A DNA stretch of 64,000 nucleotides from Clavibacter michiganensis (GTDB lineage Bacteria; Actinomycetota; Actinomycetes; Actinomycetales; Microbacteriaceae). Below are positions 57,472-64,000 of the stretch, piece after piece. Positions within the stretch are counted from its first letter, which is position 1. The number at the start of each line of letters is the position of its first letter. Location of the stretch: the NCBI GenBank assembly GCA_002150995.1, contig MDHJ01000001.1:2790001-2854000 (forward strand), written 5' to 3'. The position numbers and the translations under genes are program-made. Under the pieces are notes generated by a model. It was given only the letters and a program-made list of their open reading frames with translations, did no database searches and was not told where the DNA came from.

Positions 57472-58293
57472 ATGAGGCCGAGCGCGCATCCCGCACGACG
57501 ACGGGAGGGATCCATCCGCGACCTGGCCGGGGAGGGGATCCTCCTCGCGGCGGGAGGGCGGGTGATCCTGCTGCAGATCGCCGACCCCTCGGTCGCGCGC
57601 GGCGTCGCGGAGCACAGCGACTTCGCCGCGCGCCCGCTCGACCGCCTCGAGGGGACCCTCGGCTACGTCTACGCCGTCGTCTTCGGCTCCCCCGCCGAGG
57701 TCGCGCGCGCCCGGCGCGTCGTCGGCCGGGCCCACGCGGCCGTGCGGTCGCCGCACCCCGCGGCCGACGGATCGGCGCCCGCGTACAGCGCGTACGACCC
57801 CGACCTGCAGCTCTGGGTGGCCGCGACGCTCTACGACTCCGCGATCACGATGTTCGAGCGGTGCTTCGGCCCGCTCCCCGACGAGGCCGCCGACCGGGTC
57901 TACCGGGAGTACGCGGTGCTCGGCACCGCCCTCCAGGTGCCGGAGGGGCGGTGGCCGGCGGACCGCGCCGCGTTCCGCGCGTACTGGGACGGGCGGATCG
58001 CGACCCTGGAGCCGACGGCGGACGCGCGTCGCGTCGCGCGGACCCTGCTCGGCGGGCGCGTCGGATCGCCCGCCGTCCGCGCCGTGATGCCGCTCGTCGC
58101 CCTCATCACCGCCGGGCTGCTCCCGCCCCGCCTCCGACCCGGCTTCGGCCTGCGGTGGGATGCCCGGCTCGAGAGCCGGTTCAGTCGGTGGCTCGGATGC
58201 CTCCTCGCCGTCTACCGGGTGCTGCCGCGCCGGGTCCGCGAGTCCCCGCGATCGCTGATCTCGCGCAGGTACCGCCGACGCGACGTCGGATAG
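57472..58293 (+). CDS. DUF2236 (oxygenase MpaB-like) family protein
   Basis: 273-aa protein. It has the MpaB/latex-clearing-protein-like core: AGGRVILLQIADPSVARGVA near residue 30, then RLEGTLGYVYAVVFGSPAEV. Next come the conserved YSAYDPDLQLWVAATLYDSA near 105 (HDPDLLLWVHATE-like, where the first His of the haem-binding family is Tyr here) and VYREYAVLGTALQVPEGRWP. Members bind haem b and act as oxygenases or rubber-cleaving enzymes; the loss of the His makes activity uncertain. GAGACT ends 6 nt before the ATG. Divergent from sucC. Confidence 0.8.
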   Translation: MRPSAHPARRREGSIRDLAGEGILLAAGGRVILLQIADPSVARGVAEHSDFAARPLDRLEGTLGYVYAVVFGSPAEVARARRVVGRAHAAVRSPHPAADGSAPAYSAYDPDLQLWVAATLYDSAITMFERCFGPLPDEAADRVYREYAVLGTALQVPEGRWPADRAAFRAYWDGRIATLEPTADARRVARTLLGGRVGSPAVRAVMPLVALITAGLLPPRLRPGFGLRWDARLESRFSRWLGCLLAVYRVLPRRVRESPRSLISRRYRRRDVG

Positions 58294-58396
58294 CGCGCGT
58301 CGCGGCCGCCCCTGCACAGGCGCGGCCGGATGCGGGCCGTCCCCGCCTGCGGCGCACCGGATGGGCAGACCGATCGGTGCCCCGCATCGTGCGGGC

Positions 58397-60385
58397 ATGA
58401 CACCGGACACCTCGCCTCCCCGCCTCCTCCCCTCGTCGGGCTCCCACCCCGAGCGAACGCCATCCGCCCGACGCGCCACCCGGGGCGCATCGGTCCTCGT
58501 CGGGATCGGCCTCGCGCTCGGGTTGGGACTCGCAGCGGGCGCCGTCCCCGCCGCGCACGCGCTGAGCGCCGTCTCGCACGGCATCGGGTACGCCTCCGGC
58601 CACGACGGCCGATGGCTGGGGTCCTACCGCCTGGACGACGGGCGGCTCGGGTTCTGTATCGACGTCGGGCTCGCCGCGCCACCCGGCCACGAGTACGCCA
58701 CGACCGACGACGTGAGCCGGTCCCCGGAGGATCGCGCGCGGCTCGCCTACGTCTCCCGCCGGTGGGCCGGGTCCGAGGATTCCGACACCGCCGCTGCCGG
58801 CCAGCTCGCCACATGGAGCATCACCGGCCTCGGCGGGCACGACCTCTCCTGGTACGCGGCCCGCGCTGGCGACCGTGCGGCAGCCGTCGAGTCGCGTGCG
58901 CGGGACATGCTCGCCGAGGCGGCATCCGGGGCGTCGCGCTCGGTGTCGGCGTCGGCGTCGGTCGTGCTGGGCGACGACGGGCGAGGCAGCGTCCGCGTCG
59001 ACCTGCGCGCCGACCTGATCGCCGGCGGGCCGACCGACGTCCCCGCAGGGTCCGAGACGGCCGACGTCTCCCTCGACGGCGCCGTCTTCGACGACGGCAC
59101 GGCGACCGCGGCCCTCCCGAACGGCACGGCGGTGCCCGTCCGCGCGACCGGATCGGCACCGTCCGTGCACGTCACGGCGAGCGCGGCGTTCGCATCGCTG
59201 CCCTACGGCGACGCACTCGACGTCGTCGGCGACGGCGGCGCGTCGCAGGGCATGATCCTGGCGCGTGCCGCGGACGCACGGGCCGATGCCCGTGTAGAGG
59301 CCCGAGCACCGAGCCCCCTCCCCTTCGCCCCCCGCGTCGTCACACGGACCTCGCTGCCGGTCGCGGTCGCCGGCGACGAGCTGACGGACTCGCTCAGCGT
59401 GTCCGCGGACGCCGCCGCACCCGCGGACGGCGACCGGCCTGCGACGACCGGCGGCTGGGGACTCGCCCGCGGCTCCGATGGAGGGCTCTCCCCGATACCC
59501 GTCACCGTGCGCAGCCGGCTCCTCGGCCCGTTCCCCGAGCAAGTCGCACCCGAACGCGACGCAGCCCCCGAGGGGGCACCGCAGGTCTGCGAGGTCCTCA
59601 CCCGCGTCGACCACGGCGCCGGCGACTACTCCTCGCCCGCCTGCCGCCTTCCCGGCGGCGGCTTCTACACCTGGGTCGAGTCCATCTCGCCGGCGGACAC
59701 CCCGGCGGACCGCGGACGGGACCGGGTGCTGCCCTGGCGGTCGACGTTCGGCGCGGCGACGGAGACCACGCAGGTCCCGCAGCCTCCGACCATCACGACG
59801 ACCATCGGCGCGCCCGAGATCGCGACCGGCGGATGCCAGACCGACACGCTGCACGCGTCCTCGTTCGTCGGCGTCGGCGCCGTCCCGGTGCGGGTGCGGC
59901 TCGTGGGCCCGTTCTCGGCCGCGCCCGCGGAGGGCGAGGCCGTCGACACGACCGCCGGCCCTGCAGCGGAGGGGTCCGCGTCCGAGGTCGAGCTCACGGG
60001 CGAGGGGGACGTGACGACGCCGTGCATGACCGTCACGTCCCCGGGGTGGTACGTGGCCGTGCTCGACAGCGTCGGCCGACCCGCCGGAGACTCCGATGGC
60101 GCGGCGATCGCGGCGTTCGCGGATCACGTGGCCCATGTCGGTGAGACGTTCCGTGCGGTACCGCCGCCGACGGGGTCGGACGCCCCGCCGCGACACGAGC
60201 TGGCCATGACGGGCGGCGCGCCCGGCGTCGACGTGCCGTGGCCGGGAGCACCGGCGCATGCGGGCCCGGGGACGCTGGCGCTCGCCGCTGTCGCCCTCGG
60301 CGTCCTGGGGGCGGCAGGCGTCAGCGCCCGTCGGGCACGCCGGGCACGCCCCTGGGTCAGAGCTTCTCGATGGGCGCGATCTTGA
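58397..60385 (+). CDS. Surface protein with thioester domain and LAxTG sortase signal
   Basis: 662-aa predicted cell-wall protein. Signal peptide ASVLVGIGLALGLGLAAGAV ends near AHA55. A thioester (TIE/TED) domain follows, with Cys87 in LGFCIDVGLAAPPG and Gln136 in AAAGQLATWSITG, the pair that forms an internal thioester in covalent adhesins. Beta-rich stalk domains with paired Cys (PQVCEVLTRVDHG, YSSPACRLPGG) come next. The C-terminus has a LAMTG sorting motif (602-606), a hydrophobic helix (about 626-643) and an Arg-rich tail, consistent with a class E sortase. The gene overlaps the convergent helicase gene by 29 bp. Covalent attachment to a host or environmental nucleophile is inferred. Confidence 0.8.
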   Translation: MTPDTSPPRLLPSSGSHPERTPSARRATRGASVLVGIGLALGLGLAAGAVPAAHALSAVSHGIGYASGHDGRWLGSYRLDDGRLGFCIDVGLAAPPGHEYATTDDVSRSPEDRARLAYVSRRWAGSEDSDTAAAGQLATWSITGLGGHDLSWYAARAGDRAAAVESRARDMLAEAASGASRSVSASASVVLGDDGRGSVRVDLRADLIAGGPTDVPAGSETADVSLDGAVFDDGTATAALPNGTAVPVRATGSAPSVHVTASAAFASLPYGDALDVVGDGGASQGMILARAADARADARVEARAPSPLPFAPRVVTRTSLPVAVAGDELTDSLSVSADAAAPADGDRPATTGGWGLARGSDGGLSPIPVTVRSRLLGPFPEQVAPERDAAPEGAPQVCEVLTRVDHGAGDYSSPACRLPGGGFYTWVESISPADTPADRGRDRVLPWRSTFGAATETTQVPQPPTITTTIGAPEIATGGCQTDTLHASSFVGVGAVPVRVRLVGPFSAAPAEGEAVDTTAGPAAEGSASEVELTGEGDVTTPCMTVTSPGWYVAVLDSVGRPAGDSDGAAIAAFADHVAHVGETFRAVPPPTGSDAPPRHELAMTGGAPGVDVPWPGAPAHAGPGTLALAAVALGVLGAAGVSARRARRARPWVRASRWARS

Positions 60386-62806
60386 TGAGGAGCCGCTTCC
60401 GGCCGGCCGGGCCGTCGAACTGCACCTCCGCGATGCGCTTCCGTCCCTCGCCCGTGACGCCCGTCACACGGCCGTCCCCGAAGTCGGTGTGGCGGATCCG
60501 GTCGCCGAACGCGAGCTCGAGGTCGCCGTTGTCGCGCACCTGCCCCGTGACGGTGTTCGCCCACTGGGTCTTGGGACGCGGCGGCGGCGGCAGCGCCGGA
60601 TCCTCGAAGCCGCTCGAGGACCGGGAGCGGCCGCCGTATCCTCCACCCTCCCGACGGGCGTTCAAGGCGCGGGGCTGCGTGCCGCCCCGGGACGTGGCCA
60701 TGCCGGGGGACTGCTTCCAGTCGATGAGCTCCGCGGGGATCTCCTGCAGGTACCGGCTCGGCATGGCGACGTTGACCTCCCCGAACTGGGCCCGGGTCAT
60801 GGCCAGGGAGATGAAGAGCCGACGACGCGCACGCGTGATCCCCACGTAGAACAGGCGGCGCTCCTCGGCGGGGCCGCCCGGCTCGTTGGCCGACATGCGG
60901 TGCGGGAGCAGGTCCTCCTCCACCCCCGTGAGGAACACCGAGTCGTACTCGAGGCCCTTCGCGGTGTGGAGGGTCATGAGCGACACGGTGCCGCTCGAGT
61001 CGTCGAGCTCATCGGCGGCAGCGACCAGCGACACCTCCGTGAGGAAGTCCACGAGCTGGCCCTCGGGTTGTTCCGCGAGAACTCCTTCGTCACGGCCACG
61101 AGCTCCTCGACGTTCTCGGCGCGCGCCTCGTCCTGCGCATCACGGCTCGCGCGGAGTGCCTGCACGAGACCGCTCCGGTCGAGGAGGGTCGTCACGAGGT
61201 CGCCGACGGTCGTGCGGCCCTCCGGCCGGTCGGGATCGAGCAGCAGTGCCACCTCGTCGAGCATCCGGGACAGCGTGAGGATGGCCTGGGTCACCTTGGG
61301 CCCCAGCCCGAGCTCCGACGCCCGGCGCATGGACTCGCGGAAGGTCACCCCGTGCGCCTCGGCGAAGTTCGCCAGCGCGGTCTCCGTGGCCGGGCCGATG
61401 CCGCGCTTGGGGGTGTTGAGGATGCGACGGAGCGCCAACACGTCGGCGGGGTTGGCGACCGCGATGAGGTACGCCATCGCGTCCTTGATCTCGGCGCGCT
61501 CGTAGAACTTGGTGCCGCCCATGATCCGGTAGGGCACCGCCGATCGGATGAGGATCTCCTCCAGCGCTCGGGTCTGCGCGTTCGTGCGGTAGAAGACGGC
61601 GATCTCGGAGTACGCGGTCCCCTCCTCGTGCAGCCTCTGGATCTCGTCGGCGACGAACTGCGCCTCGTCGTGACCCGAGTACCCCGTGAAGCCGACGATC
61701 TTGTCGCCGTCGCCGATGGAGGTCCAGAGCTTCTTGTCCTTGCGATCGAAGTTGTTCGAGATGACGGCGTTGGCCGCGGTGAGGATGTTCTGCGTGGACC
61801 GGTAGTTCTGCTCGAGGAGCACGACCTTCGACTGCGGGAAGTCGCGCTCGAACTCCGTGATGTTGCGGATGTCGGCGCCGCGGAACGCGTAGATGGACTG
61901 GTCGCTGTCGCCCACCACGGTGAGCGACGCGCCGTCGATGCCGCCCATGCCGTTCGTCGACATGCGGGTGTCGGCGGGGACGTCGTCCGGCGACACGGCG
62001 CGCGTCAGCTCCCGGATGAGCGAGTACTGCGCGTGGTTGGTGTCCTGGTACTCGTCGACCAGCACGTGACGGAAGCGCCGCTGGTACAGCGCCGCGACCT
62101 TCGGGAACGCCCGGAAGAGGAAGACGGTCTGGCCGATGAGGTCGTCGAAGTCGAAGGCGTTCGCCGCGGCGAGGGAGCGCGTGTACTGGCGGAAGATCTC
62201 CACGAACATGGCCTCGGCCGGGTCCTGGAAGTTCGCCGTCCGCGCGAAGGTGTCCGCGTCCGACAGCTCGTTCTTCAGCTTGGAGATGCGACCCGATACC
62301 GACGAGACCGTGAAGCCGAGGGTGTCCGCGTCGAGCTGCTTGATGATCCGCTTGATCAGCACGCGCGAGTCGGCCGAGTCGTAGATCGTGAAGTTCTGGG
62401 TGAAGCCGAAGGCCTCGGCCTCGCGACGGAGGATGCGCACGCACGCGGAGTGGAACGTCGAGATCCACATGCCCTCGGAGGCCTGGCCGAGGAGCGACTC
62501 CACGCGCTCCCGCATCTCCGCGGCGGCCTTGTTCGTGAAGGTGATGGCCAGGATCTGGCTCGGCCATGCCTCACGGGACTCGATGAGGCTCGCGATGCGG
62601 TGCGTGAGCACGCGCGTCTTGCCGGAACCCGCGCCGGCGACGATGAGGAGCGCCGGACCGCGGTACACGACCGCCTCGCGCTGCTCGGGGTTGAGGCCCT
62701 CGAGGAGCGGATCCGCGGGGGCTCCGGCACCGCCGTCGGCGCCACCACGGCCATCCAGGATGATCGGCGTGCTGGAGGGGCGAAGGGCGGCGGGGTCGGC
62801 ACTCAT
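60357..62806 (-). pseudogene. pcrA: ATP-dependent DNA helicase PcrA/UvrD, one frame break (probable sequence error)
   Basis: SF1A helicase for nucleotide-excision and mismatch-linked repair, about 816 aa. Motif I ALLIVAGAGSGKTRVLTHRI, Ia AITFTNKAAAEMRERV, II VLVDEYQDTNHAQY, III LTVVGDSDQSIYAFRGAD and IV LLEQNYRSTQNIL lie before the break. Motif V (TLHTAKGLEYDSVFLTGVEE) and VI (RRLFYVGITRARRRLFISLA) lie after it, as does a C-terminal Tudor-like domain (WANTVTGQVRDN). The frame shifts at 61065-61067 after EFSRNNP: one extra base restores NNPEGQLVDFLTEV. The gene is usually essential or nearly so, so sequence error is favoured. TAGGAT lies 10 nt before the ATG. Confidence 0.9.
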
Positions 62807-62874
62807 GTCGGCATCGATCCTAGGCGCTGCCCCCGACGGCGGGCCGGGCCCGTGGACGCGTCAGCCCCGCCGCG

Positions 62875-64000
<1,126 letters not shown>

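Overview
The window looks like a chromosomal segment of a very high G+C actinomycete of the family Microbacteriaceae, most likely genus Clavibacter. This rests on the overall gene set (SigK/RskA pair, DUF6350 protein next to purN-purH, NADP-Icd, paired secreted subtilases, ZTP riboswitch on glyA-folD), the extreme G/C third-codon bias and recollection of family members. No database search was made. No insertion sequence, prophage or CRISPR array is visible.

Layout. 1-4.9 kb: end of the pst phosphate operon, SigK/anti-SigK, a conserved hypothetical, a small membrane protein and tRNA-Lys. 4.9-8.1 kb: two secreted proteins (Tat beta-helix protein; five-repeat secreted protein with atypical codons). 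8.2-12.4 kb: Leloir galactose cluster, deoR-galM divergent from galT-galK. 12.4-18.7 kb: GNAT, gamma-carbonic-anhydrase-like protein, glyA-folD behind a ZTP riboswitch, an amylosucrase-like protein lacking the general acid. 18.7-29.6 kb: transporters and regulators (LysR/MFS, aldo/keto reductase, MntR-like/Nramp, HAD, MFS, purU, DrrAB-type ABC). 29.7-36.8 kb: two tandem secreted subtilases. 37-45.5 kb: icd, GNAT, Atl-like protein, lipoprotein, a heterodimeric ABC exporter, and a membrane-anchored DDAH-like hydrolase. 45.6-50.9 kb: a complete rRNA operon (16S-23S-5S, minus strand, no spacer tRNA). 51.5-57.2 kb: purN-purH, DUF6350 protein, sucC-sucD. 57.5-64 kb: DUF2236 protein, a thioester-domain LAxTG surface protein, PcrA/UvrD helicase and a truncated glycerophosphodiesterase.

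Themes. One-carbon and purine genes recur (glyA, folD, purU, purN, purH), and the ZTP riboswitch ties glyA-folD to the purine intermediate ZTP. Many genes have a -10 hexamer of TAnnnT type ending 6-7 nt before the start codon, which implies leaderless mRNAs. Galactose, manganese and icd genes each have a nearby palindrome that could be an operator.

Data quality. At least seven single-base frame breaks (galT twice, both subtilases, purH, purN, pcrA) are present. All fit one missing base and most lie in C/G runs; an MFS gene also lacks a stop. Because essential housekeeping genes are hit, these look like homopolymer under-calls in the sequence rather than real pseudogenes. Coordinates of those genes are given across the break.
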